From: JAWLBM01 sp041687675
GTDB lineage: Bacteria; Pseudomonadota; Alphaproteobacteria; Rhizobiales; Pleomorphomonadaceae
Direction of reading: 5' to 3'
NCBI GenBank assembly: GCA_041687675.1
Contig: JAWLBM010000019.1
Location: 1-64,000 of the forward strand
Length of the DNA: 64,000 nucleotides
Part shown: piece by piece, positions 43,556 through 55,445 of the stretch
How the letters are laid out: each line of letters begins with the position of its first letter
Numbering within the stretch: position 1 is the first letter of the stretch
Position numbers and translations under genes: made by a program
Notes under the pieces: generated by a model
What the model saw: only the letters and a program-made list of their open reading frames with translations
Database searches by the model: none
What the model was told of the DNA's origin: nothing

Positions 43556-43570
43556 GAACAAATCATGTAC
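43556..43570 (+). promoter_or_regulatory. recA: Second SOS-like box on the recA promoter
   Basis: GAAC (43556-43559), seven bases, GTAC (43567-43570): one mismatch from the alphaproteobacterial LexA box. It overlaps a plausible promoter (TTGCGC at 43546-43551, TACATC at 43568-43573, spacing 16) 55 bp before recA, so this one is well placed to block transcription. Confidence 0.55.
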
Positions 43571-43624
43571 ATCCTGCCTGAGATTGCTACCGGTCGCGGC
43601 TCGTGGAATAAGGACCCGGCACCC

Positions 43625-44710
<1,086 letters not shown>

Positions 44711-45094
44711 GCAAGGCCGCGCGGCCGCCGGCGCCGTGGAGGCTCTGAGCCCGCCCTTCTCCCCGCCGGGGAGGAGGGACCACGTGCCGGGACGAGGTCA
44801 GGGACACGTGCCGGCCGATCGACGCCGGTTCAGCACCGCGACCTCCGGATCCGCCACCCGGGGCGCCGTTCCCGCATCCTCTGTGGACTCCCGTCCGGGC
44901 GATCGGATATGAACCGCTGTCCTCACGCAGCGCGGCCTCGCGGTCGCGGGCGCCGACCGTCGCCGGGCCGGCGGGCGGGACGCGGGCGGGGCGGTGGCCG
45001 GTTGCGGACGGCGGCTCCGGACGCCACATCGATGGGCGACGAAACACGGGACGGCCGGGCGGCAGGGCCCGGCCATGCGGGGTGAACCAGGGTC
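44711..45094. other. 384-bp intergenic region recA-alaS with a solo palindrome
   Basis: At 44755-44777 there is one bare hairpin of the interspersed element: CCTTCTCCCC, GCC, then GGGGAGGAGG with a single mismatch. It lies 44 bp after the recA stop and could form a stem at the end of the recA message, but no T-run follows. The remainder is very GC-rich; a palindrome GGCCGCGCGGCC occurs at about 44715-44727. No gene or recognised leader element is seen before alaS. Confidence 0.5.
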
Positions 45095-47755
<2,661 letters not shown>

Positions 47756-47924
47756 GGGCGGCGCGCCTCGCGGGGCGGTTGCGAAGCGTGCCCGCCACCC
47801 TGCCTGCCGGGCGGGGCACGGGCGGGCGTCGCACGTCGGGGTCCCCGGTCGCGGTGACGAGGGGAGGGGATGACGTGCCGGCTGCGGGGCCCCGGTGCCC
47901 GGCATCCCGTCAATGAGGAGGACC

Positions 47925-49532
47925 ATGGCGGTGCCCGGCAGCGACTGGTGGCGCGGGGCGGTGATCTACGAAATCTACCCCCGCTCCTTCCGCGACACGA
48001 ACGGCGACGGGGTCGGCGACCTCGCCGGCATTGCCGAGCGCCTTGCCCATGTGGCCGATCTCGGCGCCGACGCCGTCTGGATCACGCCCTTCTACCGCTC
48101 GCCCATGGACGACTTCGGCTACGATGTCGCGGACTACCGCGAGGTCGATCCGGTGTTCGGCGCTCTCGCCGACTTCGAAGCGCTGGCCGCCGAGGCGCGG
48201 CGGGTCGGCCTGAAGCTCCTCGTCGACTTCGTGCCGAGCCACACCTCCAGCGCCCATGCCTGGTTCGTCGAGAGCCGGTCGTCGCGCCACAATCCGAAGG
48301 CCGACTGGTACGTCTGGGCGGACCGAAAGGCGGACGGCACGCCGCCGAACAACTGGCTTTCGGTCTTCGGCGGCCCGGCCTGGCAGTGGGACTCGCGCCG
48401 GCGGCAATACTACCTGCACAATTTCCTGGCCAGCCAGCCGGACCTGAACCTGCACAACCCGGAGGTCCAGGACGCGCTCCTGTCCGAGATGCGCTTCTGG
48501 CTCGACCGCGGCGTCGCTGGCTTCCGCCTCGACGCGCTCAACTTCGGCATGCACGACCCGCAGCTGCGGGACAATCCGCCGGCCGAGGACCCGAGCCTGT
48601 CGGAGCACCCGCTCACCAACCCCTACGCCTACCAGCGGCACCTCTACGACAAGAGCCGGCCGGAGATGCCAGCCTTCCTCGAGCGGATCCGCGCCCTGCT
48701 CGACGGCTACGGCGCGACCACCAGCCTCGCCGAGATCGGCGACGATTCCCTCGTCACCCTCAAGCTGATGGGCGACTATGCCGGGGGCGGCAACCGGCTG
48801 CACATGGCCTACGGGTTCGAGTTCCTCGGCAGCCGGTTCTCGCCCCGCTTCGTGCGCGACACGCTCGCCCGCCATGCGGAGGTGGCCGGCGATGCCTGGC
48901 CCTGCTGGGCCTTCTCCAACCACGACTGCATGCGCCACGTCTCGCGCTGGATGCGGCCGGGCGAGGACCCCGCCGCGCTGGCGAAGCTCGCTGCGGGCGT
49001 GCTGCTCTCGCTGCGCGGTTCGGTCTGCCTCTACCAGGGCGAGGAACTCGGCCTGCCGGAGGCGGACGTCGCCTTCGAGGATCTCCAGGATCCCACCGGC
49101 CGCACCTTCTGGCCGGACTACAAGGGGCGCGACGGCTGCCGCACGCCGATGCCCTGGGACGACGCCGCCCCGAACGCCGGCTTCGGCGGCGCCGGCCGGC
49201 CCTGGCTCCCGGTTCCGCCGGCGCACCTGCCGCTCGCCGTCTCCCGCCAGCACGGCGACCCGGGGTCGGTCCTCGCCTTCTACCGGGCGGCCCTCGCGGC
49301 GCGGCGGCTGAGCCCCGCCCTCGTCGCCGGCGCGTTCGAGGTGCTGGAGGCCGGCGATGCCCTCCTGGCGCTCCGCCGGTCCGTGGACGGGGAGGAGATC
49401 GTCTGCGTCTTCAATTTCGGGGAGGCGCCGGTCGAGACGTCCCTGGTGGAATCGGGGGACGTGCTGCTCTCGACAGGGGGAGAGGGCGCCCGGCTCGAGC
49501 CGCGCGGTGTCCGCTGGATGAAGGTTGTGTGA
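47925..49532 (+). CDS. GH13 alpha-glucosidase (AglA-like)
   Basis: A 535-residue glycoside hydrolase family 13 enzyme. The four conserved regions are VDFVPSHTS, GFRLDALN with nucleophile D203, SLAEIGDD with acid/base E270, and FSNHDCMRH with D334. WWRGAVIYEIYPRSFRDTNGDGVGDLAG and PMPWDDAAPNAGF are typical of oligo-1,6-glucosidase/alpha-glucosidase types such as rhizobial AglA, which split alpha-glucosides (sucrose, trehalulose, maltose and similar) taken up by an ABC system. No signal peptide is seen, so it is cytoplasmic. No agl transporter is adjacent. ATG 47925 follows GAGGAGGACC. Confidence 0.9.
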   Translation: MAVPGSDWWRGAVIYEIYPRSFRDTNGDGVGDLAGIAERLAHVADLGADAVWITPFYRSPMDDFGYDVADYREVDPVFGALADFEALAAEARRVGLKLLVDFVPSHTSSAHAWFVESRSSRHNPKADWYVWADRKADGTPPNNWLSVFGGPAWQWDSRRRQYYLHNFLASQPDLNLHNPEVQDALLSEMRFWLDRGVAGFRLDALNFGMHDPQLRDNPPAEDPSLSEHPLTNPYAYQRHLYDKSRPEMPAFLERIRALLDGYGATTSLAEIGDDSLVTLKLMGDYAGGGNRLHMAYGFEFLGSRFSPRFVRDTLARHAEVAGDAWPCWAFSNHDCMRHVSRWMRPGEDPAALAKLAAGVLLSLRGSVCLYQGEELGLPEADVAFEDLQDPTGRTFWPDYKGRDGCRTPMPWDDAAPNAGFGGAGRPWLPVPPAHLPLAVSRQHGDPGSVLAFYRAALAARRLSPALVAGAFEVLEAGDALLALRRSVDGEEIVCVFNFGEAPVETSLVESGDVLLSTGGEGARLEPRGVRWMKVV

Positions 49533-49563
49533 GGGCGGCGGGGACCGGCTGCCGGGCGCCCCT

Positions 49564-50766
49564 TCAGGGCGTCTCGAGCAGCAGCGAGATGCCCTGGCCG
49601 ACGCCGATGCACATGGTCGCGAGGGCGCGGCGGGCGCCGCGGGCCTGCAGCTCCAGCGCGGCGGTGCCGGCGATGCGGGCGCCCGAGGCGCCGAGCGGAT
49701 GGCCGAGGGCGATGGCGCCGCCGTTGGGATTCACATGCCCGGCGTCGTCGGCAAGGCCAAGCCGGCGGGTGACCGCGAGCGCCTGGGCGGCGAAGGCCTC
49801 GTTGAGCTCGACGATGTCGACGTCGGCCATCGTGAGCCCGAGGCGGCCGAGCAGCTTCTCCGTCGACGGGGCGGGGCCCATCCCCATGATCCGCGGCGGC
49901 ACGCCGGCGGTGGCCGCGCCGGCGACCTTCGCGATCGGGGTCAGGCCGTAGCGCTCGCAGGCCGCGGCCGAGGCGATCAGCACCGCCGCCGCGCCGTCGT
50001 TGACGCCGGAGGCGTTGCCCGCGGTCACCGTGCCGCCCTGGCGGAAGGGCGTCGGCAGCCTGGCGAGCATGTCGAGCGTGGTGTCCGGGCGCGGGTGCTC
50101 GTCCTCGCAGACCACCGTGACCGCGCCCTTGCGGCCCTTGATCTCCACCGGAACGATCTCGCGGGCAAGCCGGCCGGACGCCATCGCCCGGCCGGCGCGC
50201 TGCTGGCTGCGCAGCGCGAAGGCGTCCTGGTCGGCGCGCGAGACGCCGAACTCGGCGGCGACGTTCTCGCCGGTCTCCGGCATCGAATCGACGCCATGGG
50301 CGGCCTTCATCAGCGGATTGACGAAGCGCCAGCCGATGGTGGTGTCGTGGATCTCGGTTTGACGGGAGAAGGCGGCCTCGGCCTTGGGCATCACGAAGGG
50401 CGCGCGCGACATGCTCTCGACGCCGCCGGCGATCACCACCTCGGCCTCGCCGAGGCGGATCTGGCGGGCGCCGATGGCGATCGCGTCGAGGCCGGAGCCG
50501 CAGAGCCGGTTGACCGTGGTGCCCGGCACCGTGTCCGGCAGGCCGGCGAGCAGGGCGGCCATGCGGGCGACGTTGCGATTGTCCTCCCCGGCCTGGTTGG
50601 CGCAGCCGAGGATCACCTCGTCGATCGCCGCCGGGTCGAGGCCGGCGTTGCGGGCAAGCAGCGCCCGCAGCGGGATCGCGGCGAGGTCGTCGGTGCGGAC
50701 CGGGGCGAGCGCGCCACCGAAGCGGCCGATTGGCGTGCGGATGTAGTCGACGATATAGGCGTCCAT
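49564..50766 (-). CDS. pcaF: 3-oxoadipyl-CoA thiolase
   Basis: A 400-residue thiolase acting in the last step of the beta-ketoadipate pathway: 3-oxoadipyl-CoA plus CoA gives succinyl-CoA and acetyl-CoA. The acyl-accepting C89 is in VNRLCGSGLDAI, the His is in GGAIALGHPLGASGAR and the second Cys is in MCIGVGQG. The N-terminus RTPIGRFGGALAPVRTDDLAA and GCANQAGEDNRNVARMA are characteristic of PcaF rather than of biosynthetic acetoacetyl-CoA thiolases. It follows the two CoA-transferase genes on the same strand with a 28-bp gap. Confidence 0.93.
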   Translation of the reverse strand: MDAYIVDYIRTPIGRFGGALAPVRTDDLAAIPLRALLARNAGLDPAAIDEVILGCANQAGEDNRNVARMAALLAGLPDTVPGTTVNRLCGSGLDAIAIGARQIRLGEAEVVIAGGVESMSRAPFVMPKAEAAFSRQTEIHDTTIGWRFVNPLMKAAHGVDSMPETGENVAAEFGVSRADQDAFALRSQQRAGRAMASGRLAREIVPVEIKGRKGAVTVVCEDEHPRPDTTLDMLARLPTPFRQGGTVTAGNASGVNDGAAAVLIASAAACERYGLTPIAKVAGAATAGVPPRIMGMGPAPSTEKLLGRLGLTMADVDIVELNEAFAAQALAVTRRLGLADDAGHVNPNGGAIALGHPLGASGARIAGTAALELQARGARRALATMCIGVGQGISLLLETP

Positions 50767-50794
50767 GGAGATGCTCTCGTCCCAGTTGGCCGGG

Positions 50795-51574
50795 TCAGGC
50801 GGCCTCGCCGGCGTGGGCGCGGCGGGTGCGCTCGTGGAGGTCGCGGAGCACGCTGAGCTCCTCGTCGGTGGGCGCCGCTGTTTCGCCCACCGAGGCGGCG
50901 AAGCGCAAGTCCCAGCCGCAGCTCTCGCGGACCTTTGTCGCCGGAACGCCCGGATGGAGCGCGGTGACGGTGAGTTCCTTCGTCTCCGGGTCCGGCTCCA
51001 TGACGCAGAGGTCGGTGATGACCCGGGTCGGGCCCCTGGTGCTGAGGCCGAGGCGGGCGCGGTGGTCGCCGCCCTCGCCGTGGCCCATGGAGGTGACGAA
51101 GGGAAGCGTCTCCACGAAGGCCCGCGTGCCCATCGCCATGGTGATGAACACCTGGCCGCAGTGGCTGGCGATCTCCGGCGCGCCGCCGCCGCCGGGCAGC
51201 CGCACCTTCGGCCGGTCGTAGGGGCCGACCACGGTGGTGTTGAGGTTGGCGAAGCGGTCGATCTGGGCGCCGCCGAGGAAGCCGGTGGTGAACCGCCCGC
51301 CCTGCAGCCAGTAGCGGAACATCTCCGGCACCGAGACGGTGGTGAGCGCGGTGTCGCAGAGCTCGCCGTCGCCGATCGACAGCGGCAGCACGTTCGGCCG
51401 GGTGCCGATGGTGCCGCTCTCGTAGACGAGGGTGATGCCCGGCGCGTGGGTGAGCCGGGCGAGGTTGCAGGCGGCCGAGGGCGCGCCGATGCCGACGAAG
51501 CAGACGTCGTCGTTGGAGAGCGCCCGGGCGGCGGCCACCGTCATCATCTCGGTCGGGGTGAAAGGAACGGCCAT
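50795..51574 (-). CDS. catJ: 3-oxoadipate CoA-transferase subunit B (CatJ type)
   Basis: A 259-residue beta subunit of a succinyl-CoA:3-oxoadipate CoA-transferase. The glutamate that forms the CoA thioester lies in VYESGTIGTRP. It has VGIGAPSAACNLARLTHAPG, FTTGFLGGAQIDRFANLNTTVVG and RVITDLCVMEPD. At 259 residues it is longer than PcaJ (about 213) and equals the CatJ/GctB-like type. Start ATG 51574 lies 11 bp after the A subunit's stop; the frame is open upstream only because it crosses that gene. Together with the thiolase it completes conversion of 3-oxoadipate to TCA-cycle intermediates. Confidence 0.9.
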   Translation of the reverse strand: MAVPFTPTEMMTVAAARALSNDDVCFVGIGAPSAACNLARLTHAPGITLVYESGTIGTRPNVLPLSIGDGELCDTALTTVSVPEMFRYWLQGGRFTTGFLGGAQIDRFANLNTTVVGPYDRPKVRLPGGGGAPEIASHCGQVFITMAMGTRAFVETLPFVTSMGHGEGGDHRARLGLSTRGPTRVITDLCVMEPDPETKELTVTALHPGVPATKVRESCGWDLRFAASVGETAAPTDEELSVLRDLHERTRRAHAGEAA

Positions 51575-51585
51575 CGGGTCTCTCC

Positions 51586-52434
51586 TCAGGCGGCGCGGCG
51601 GGCACGGGCGGCGAAGGCCTCGGGACCGGCCTCCAGCACGTTGGCCTTCATCCAGGCGAGGAAGCTGTCGCGGTCGCGGGCGATCGCGTCCCAGGCGATG
51701 TAGAAGGCGTTGTCGCGCGGATAGTAGCCCTGGGCATAGCTCGGGAAGGCGCCGCCCGGCACCGCGACGACGGCGCCGACGGTCCAGTGCGGCAGGATGC
51801 AGGCGTTGGGGCTGCGCGGGCCGAAGTCGTCGACGATCTCCTCCACCGTGACGATGGAGCGCCTCGCCGCCAGCACGGCCTCTTTCTGCACGCCGAGGAT
51901 ACCCTCCATCAGCACGTTGCCCTCGCGGTCGGCCCTGAGCGCATGGATGATGGCGACGTCCGGCCGGATCGCCGGCACGGCGGCGAGTACCTCGCCGGTG
52001 AAGGGGCAGGTGACGGAGCGGATCTCCGGGTTCACCTTGGCAAGGTCCGCGCCGATGTAGCCGCGCAGCACGGCGAAGGGGAGATTGGCGGCGCCCGCCT
52101 CGTAGGCGTTGGCCATCGCCGCGTGGCTGTGCTCGGAGATGGCGAGCGGGCCGGGCCAGCCGTTCTCCACCGCGTCGCGGACGCGGTGCAGCGAGCCGAC
52201 GCCGGGGTTGCCGCCCCAGGAGAACTTGAGCCTCGACGCCGACCCCATGCCGATCATCTGGTCGTAGAGGATGTCCGGCGTCATCCGCACCAGGGTGAGG
52301 TCGCGGCGGCGCTGGCGGATGACCTCGTGGCCGGCGGCATAGGGGATCAGGTGGGTGAAGCCTTCCAGCGCCAGGGTATCGCCGTCGCGGACGAACTCCT
52401 CCACCGCGGCGGCCAGGCTCATGAACCGGCTCAT
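51586..52434 (-). CDS. catI: 3-oxoadipate CoA-transferase subunit A (CatI type)
   Basis: The 282-residue alpha subunit of the same CoA-transferase. It opens MSRFMSLAAAVEEFVRDGDTLALEGFTHLIPYAAGHEVIRQ and contains FSWGGNPGVGSLHR and ALRADREGNVLMEGILG. The length again fits the CatI class (about 280) and not PcaI (about 230). It is the first gene of the minus-strand catI-catJ-pcaF operon. Its start is 122 bp from the divergent IclR-type regulator, and an operator-like sequence sits 15-29 bp upstream of its ATG. No ring-cleavage gene (pcaGH, catA) is in the window. Confidence 0.9.
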   Translation of the reverse strand: MSRFMSLAAAVEEFVRDGDTLALEGFTHLIPYAAGHEVIRQRRRDLTLVRMTPDILYDQMIGMGSASRLKFSWGGNPGVGSLHRVRDAVENGWPGPLAISEHSHAAMANAYEAGAANLPFAVLRGYIGADLAKVNPEIRSVTCPFTGEVLAAVPAIRPDVAIIHALRADREGNVLMEGILGVQKEAVLAARRSIVTVEEIVDDFGPRSPNACILPHWTVGAVVAVPGGAFPSYAQGYYPRDNAFYIAWDAIARDRDSFLAWMKANVLEAGPEAFAARARRAA

Positions 52435-52448
52435 TGCGACCTCGATTT

Positions 52449-52463
52449 GTGCGATATACGAAC
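52449..52463 (-). promoter_or_regulatory. PcaR-type operator in front of catI
   Basis: On the minus strand the sequence GTTCGTATATCGCAC agrees at 12 of 15 positions with the PcaR site known from Pseudomonas putida (GTTCGATAATCGCAC). It lies directly upstream of the catI start, where an IclR-type regulator would act on the catabolic operon. Confidence 0.6.
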
Positions 52464-52511
52464 GGGCGTCCGTTAATCGGATGAAAGCACGCGACCCGCC
52501 GTGCCGTCAAC

Positions 52512-52545
52512 GGGCGTTATCTTGACCGGTGTGCGTTATCCGCAC
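52512..52545 (+). promoter_or_regulatory. Three-half-site PcaU-like operator in front of the regulator
   Basis: GTGCGTTATCCGCAC (52531-52545) is a palindrome with perfect 5-bp arms. GGGCGTTATC (52512-52521) is a direct repeat of its left half (nine of ten bases), 9 bp away. PcaU and PobR of Acinetobacter bind this kind of arrangement: two 10-bp half-sites as a palindrome and a third as a direct repeat about 10 bp off. The palindrome matches the catI-side site at 12 of 15 positions. Confidence 0.6.
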
Positions 52546-52556
52546 ATACTCCTGCG

Positions 52557-53378
52557 ATGGTCACCGCAAGCGCCCAGAGCCGTCCGCTCGCCGCCCCGAC
52601 GCCGCAGGGCACGGGGGAGGGCGTGCGCGTGGGCGACCTGATCGCCGGCCTCGCCAAGGGCCTCGCGGTGATCGAGGCCTTCGACGAGGGGCACCCGCGG
52701 CTCACCATCGCCGATGCCGCCCGGCTCACCGGGCTGGAGCGCGCCGTCGCCCGGCGCTGCCTGCTGACGCTGGTCCACCTCGGCTTTGCCCGGCACGACG
52801 GCAAGTTCTTCGAGCTGACTCCCCGGATCCTGCGGCTCGGCAACGCCTTCCTGTCCGCCACCCCGCTGCCGCGCGTGCTGCAGCCGGCGCTGGACCGGCT
52901 CGCCGCCGAGACGGACGAGAGCTGTTCCGCGGCGGTGCTGGACGGCATTGAGATCGTCTATGTGGCCCGCGCGGCCCGCCGCCGGGTGATGTCGGTGGGC
53001 CTCGACGTCGGCAGCCGCCTGCCGGCCACCTGCTCCTCCATGGGGCGGGTGCTTCTGGCGGCGCTGCCGGAGGCCGAGGCGCGGGCGCGGGTGCTCGCCA
53101 GCGACCGGCGGGCGCTGACGCCCCGCACGATCACCGATCCCGACGCCCTGGCGGAGGAGATCGCCCGCGTGCGCGCATCCGGCCATGCCCTCGTCGACCA
53201 GGAACTGGAACTCGGCCTTCGCGCCCTCGCGGTGCCGGTCCGCGATGTCCGCGGCCGGGTGGTCGCGGCCATGAACGTCGGAGCCCAGGCGGCGCGGATG
53301 CCGGTCGAGCGGCTCCTCGGCGAGGTTCTGCCGCGCCTTGCGGCGGCGGCCGCGGAGGTCGCGCGCGAGCTGCGCTGA
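52557..53378 (+). CDS. pcaR: IclR-family regulator of the PcaR/PcaU/PobR group
   Basis: A regulator of up to 273 residues. The winged helix-turn-helix (about 30-90) reads GLAKGLAVIEAFDEGHPRLTIADAARLTGLERAVARRCLLTLVHLGF, and the IclR effector domain follows (VGLDVGSRLPATCSSMGRVLLA, ALVDQELELGLRALAVPVRD). The PcaR/PcaU/PobR subgroup is recognisable from the LAKGLAVIEAF start and AVARRCLLTL helix; its members respond to 3-oxoadipate or related aromatics. ATG 52557 has no ribosome site and nearly touches the operator, whereas GTG 52629 has GGAGGG eight bases upstream. The shorter form of 249 residues is therefore likely. Confidence 0.88.
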   Translation: MVTASAQSRPLAAPTPQGTGEGVRVGDLIAGLAKGLAVIEAFDEGHPRLTIADAARLTGLERAVARRCLLTLVHLGFARHDGKFFELTPRILRLGNAFLSATPLPRVLQPALDRLAAETDESCSAAVLDGIEIVYVARAARRRVMSVGLDVGSRLPATCSSMGRVLLAALPEAEARARVLASDRRALTPRTITDPDALAEEIARVRASGHALVDQELELGLRALAVPVRDVRGRVVAAMNVGAQAARMPVERLLGEVLPRLAAAAAEVARELR

Positions 53379-53550
53379 GCCCCCGGAGTCGCCGGAAAGC
53401 CGCAGCGCGCCGGCAAAATCGCCGCATCGGCCGCGACCCGCGGCAGAATACATTATGGCGCATTGCTGATCTGCAAGCTTTGCGGTAAACGGCCCCGACG
53501 GAATTGCGAGGCGGCGCCCGCGCCGCCGCGAGTGGGGAGGTTCAAAAGAC

Positions 53551-53682
53551 ATGGCCGAGCATCAGACCTCGATGGACTATCCGGAGCACGAGCGCACCTA
53601 TGCGACGTTCGTCACGCTCGTGAAGTGGAGCACCATCGGCACCGCCGTGCTCCTCATCCTCATGGCGATCTTCCTCCTCTGA
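53551..53682 (+). CDS. aa3-type cytochrome c oxidase subunit IV
   Basis: A 43-residue membrane protein starting at ATG 53551 with GGGGAGG upstream. The acidic N-terminus (MAEHQTSMDYPEHERTY) is followed by one helix (FVTLVKWSTIGTAVLLILMAIFLL), exactly the small subunit IV of alphaproteobacterial aa3 oxidases. Its role in the enzyme is minor or unknown. It commonly sits just before pntAA in Hyphomicrobiales, as here (134 bp). Confidence 0.9.
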   Translation: MAEHQTSMDYPEHERTYATFVTLVKWSTIGTAVLLILMAIFLL

Positions 53683-53816
53683 TCCGACACTCGATCACGA
53701 CCATCGTCCGCTGATTGCCTGACGTCCCGGGCCGCGCGGCAGAAACTGACCGCTGCGGGCTCCGGGCACGTCCCGCGCGCGGGCCGTGCCGGACCCGCCG
53801 ACGAGGAGGATGCCAG

Positions 53817-54950
53817 ATGAAGATTGCGGTGCTTCGCGAGATCGACAAGGACGAGGGCCGCGTCGCGGCGACGCCCGAGACGGTGAAACGGTTCGTCGCC
53901 CTCGGAGCCACTTTTGCGGTTGAGACAGGCGCCGGCACCCGGTCGCGCATTCCGGACGAGGAGTACGCCGCCGTGGGCGCCACCATCGCGCCCGACGCCG
54001 CCGCCGCGCTCGCGGACGCGGACGTGGTGCTGAAGGTCCGCCGCCCGGAGGCGGCCGAGCTCGGCGCGATGAAGAAGGGCGCGATCGTCGTCGCCACCAT
54101 GGAGCCCCACGGCAACGCCGAGGCGCTGAAGGCCATGGCCGACGCGGGCGTCGTCGCCGTCGCGATGGAGCTGATGCCGCGCATCACCCGCGCCCAGGTG
54201 ATGGACGTCCTCTCCTCCCAGGCCAACCTCGCCGGCTACATGGCCGTGCTCGATGCGGCCGCGGTCTACGACCGCGCCTTCCCGATGATGATGACCGCCG
54301 CCGGCACCGTGCCGGCCGCCCGCGTCTTCGTGATGGGCGCCGGCGTCGCCGGCCTGCAGGCGATCGCCACCGCCCGCCGCCTCGGCGCCGTGGTGAGCGC
54401 GACGGACGTGCGCCCCGCCGCCAAGGAGCAGGTGGAATCGCTCGGCGCCAAGTTCATCGCCGTCGAGGACGAGGAGTTCCGCCAGGCCGAGACCGCCGCG
54501 GGCTACGCAAAGCCCATGTCGGCTGAGTACCAGGCCAAGCAGGCGGCCCTCGTGGCCGAGCACATCAAGAAGCAGGACGTGGTGATCACCACAGCGCTGA
54601 TTCCGGGCCGCGCCGCGCCGCGGCTGGTCACCGGCGAGATGGTGAAGTCGATGCGCCCCGGCTCGGTGGTCGTCGACCTCGCGGTCGAGCGCGGCGGCAA
54701 CGTGGAGGGCTCCAAGCCCGGCAAGATCGTCGAGGTCGGGTCGGTCACGATCGTCGGCCACAAGAACGTGCCGGGCCGCATCGCCGCCACCGCCTCGCAG
54801 CTCTACGCCAAGAACCTCTTCGCCTTCGTCGAGACGCTGATCGACAAGGGCGAGAAGAAGCTCGCGGTGAACTGGGACGACGAGCTCGTCAAGGCCACCG
54901 TGCTGACGCGCGACGGCGCGGTCGTCCATCCGTCGTTCACCGGCAGCTGA
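53817..54950 (+). CDS. pntAA: Proton-translocating NAD(P)+ transhydrogenase subunit alpha 1
   Basis: The 377-residue soluble NAD(H)-binding subunit (domain I). It starts at ATG 53817 behind GAGGAGG. Landmarks are KIAVLREIDKDEGRVAATPETVKRF, the Rossmann segment ARVFVMGAGVAGLQAIATARRLGAVVSATDVR, the mobile-loop region SAEYQAKQ and TTALIPGRAAPRLVTGEMV, and VDLAVERGGNVEGSKPG. The enzyme uses the proton gradient to reduce NADP+ with NADH. It is split here into three genes, as in Rhodospirillum. Confidence 0.95.
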   Translation: MKIAVLREIDKDEGRVAATPETVKRFVALGATFAVETGAGTRSRIPDEEYAAVGATIAPDAAAALADADVVLKVRRPEAAELGAMKKGAIVVATMEPHGNAEALKAMADAGVVAVAMELMPRITRAQVMDVLSSQANLAGYMAVLDAAAVYDRAFPMMMTAAGTVPAARVFVMGAGVAGLQAIATARRLGAVVSATDVRPAAKEQVESLGAKFIAVEDEEFRQAETAAGYAKPMSAEYQAKQAALVAEHIKKQDVVITTALIPGRAAPRLVTGEMVKSMRPGSVVVDLAVERGGNVEGSKPGKIVEVGSVTIVGHKNVPGRIAATASQLYAKNLFAFVETLIDKGEKKLAVNWDDELVKATVLTRDGAVVHPSFTGS

Positions 54951-54966
54951 TCGGGAGGGGGAAACC

Positions 54967-55431
54967 ATGGAACACGAGACGCCTGATCAGATCGTCGAGC
55001 GCGCCCGCGCCGCCGCGGAGGCGGCCGAGCGGGCCGCCCTTGAGGCGCGGGAGGCGGCCGACGCCGCCGTCGGCCTCGTCGACGCCGCCGGAGACGGCCT
55101 CGCCGTCGCGGTGTCCACGGCCACCGGCGGGGCCATCGACCCGTTCGTCTTCCGCCTGTCGATCTTCGTGCTGGCGATCTTCGTCGGCTACTACGTGGTG
55201 TGGTCGGTGACCCCGGCGCTGCACACCCCGCTGATGTCGGTCACCAACGCCATCTCGTCGGTGATCATCGTCGGCGCGCTGCTCGCCGTCGGCGTCGACC
55301 TCGCCTCCAGCGAGGGCGCGGGGCTCGCCCGCGGCTTCGGCTTCGCCGCCGTCGTCCTCGCCTCGGTGAACATCTTCGGCGGGTTCCTGGTCACGAGCCG
55401 CATGCTCGCGATGTACAAGAAGAAGTCATAA
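54967..55431 (+). CDS. pntAB: NAD(P)+ transhydrogenase subunit alpha 2 (membrane part)
   Basis: A 154-residue membrane subunit. Three or four helices (FRLSIFVLAIFVGYYVVWSVTPALHTPLMSVTNAISS, VIIVGALLAVGV, GFGFAAVVLASVNIFGGFLVTSRMLAMYKKK) are preceded by an Ala/Glu-rich coiled N-terminus of about 50 residues. HTPLMSVTNAISS and NIFGGFLVTSRML are diagnostic of domain II. It lies 16 bp after pntAA and 14 bp before pntB. Confidence 0.94.
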   Translation: MEHETPDQIVERARAAAEAAERAALEAREAADAAVGLVDAAGDGLAVAVSTATGGAIDPFVFRLSIFVLAIFVGYYVVWSVTPALHTPLMSVTNAISSVIIVGALLAVGVDLASSEGAGLARGFGFAAVVLASVNIFGGFLVTSRMLAMYKKKS

Positions 55432-55445
55432 GGGAGGGCGGTTCC

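Noticed and set aside
44711..44785. The CCTTCTCCCC hairpin after recA as a classical terminator
   Set aside because: There is no T-run, and the same sequence occurs elsewhere as part of an interspersed element, including between divergent genes.
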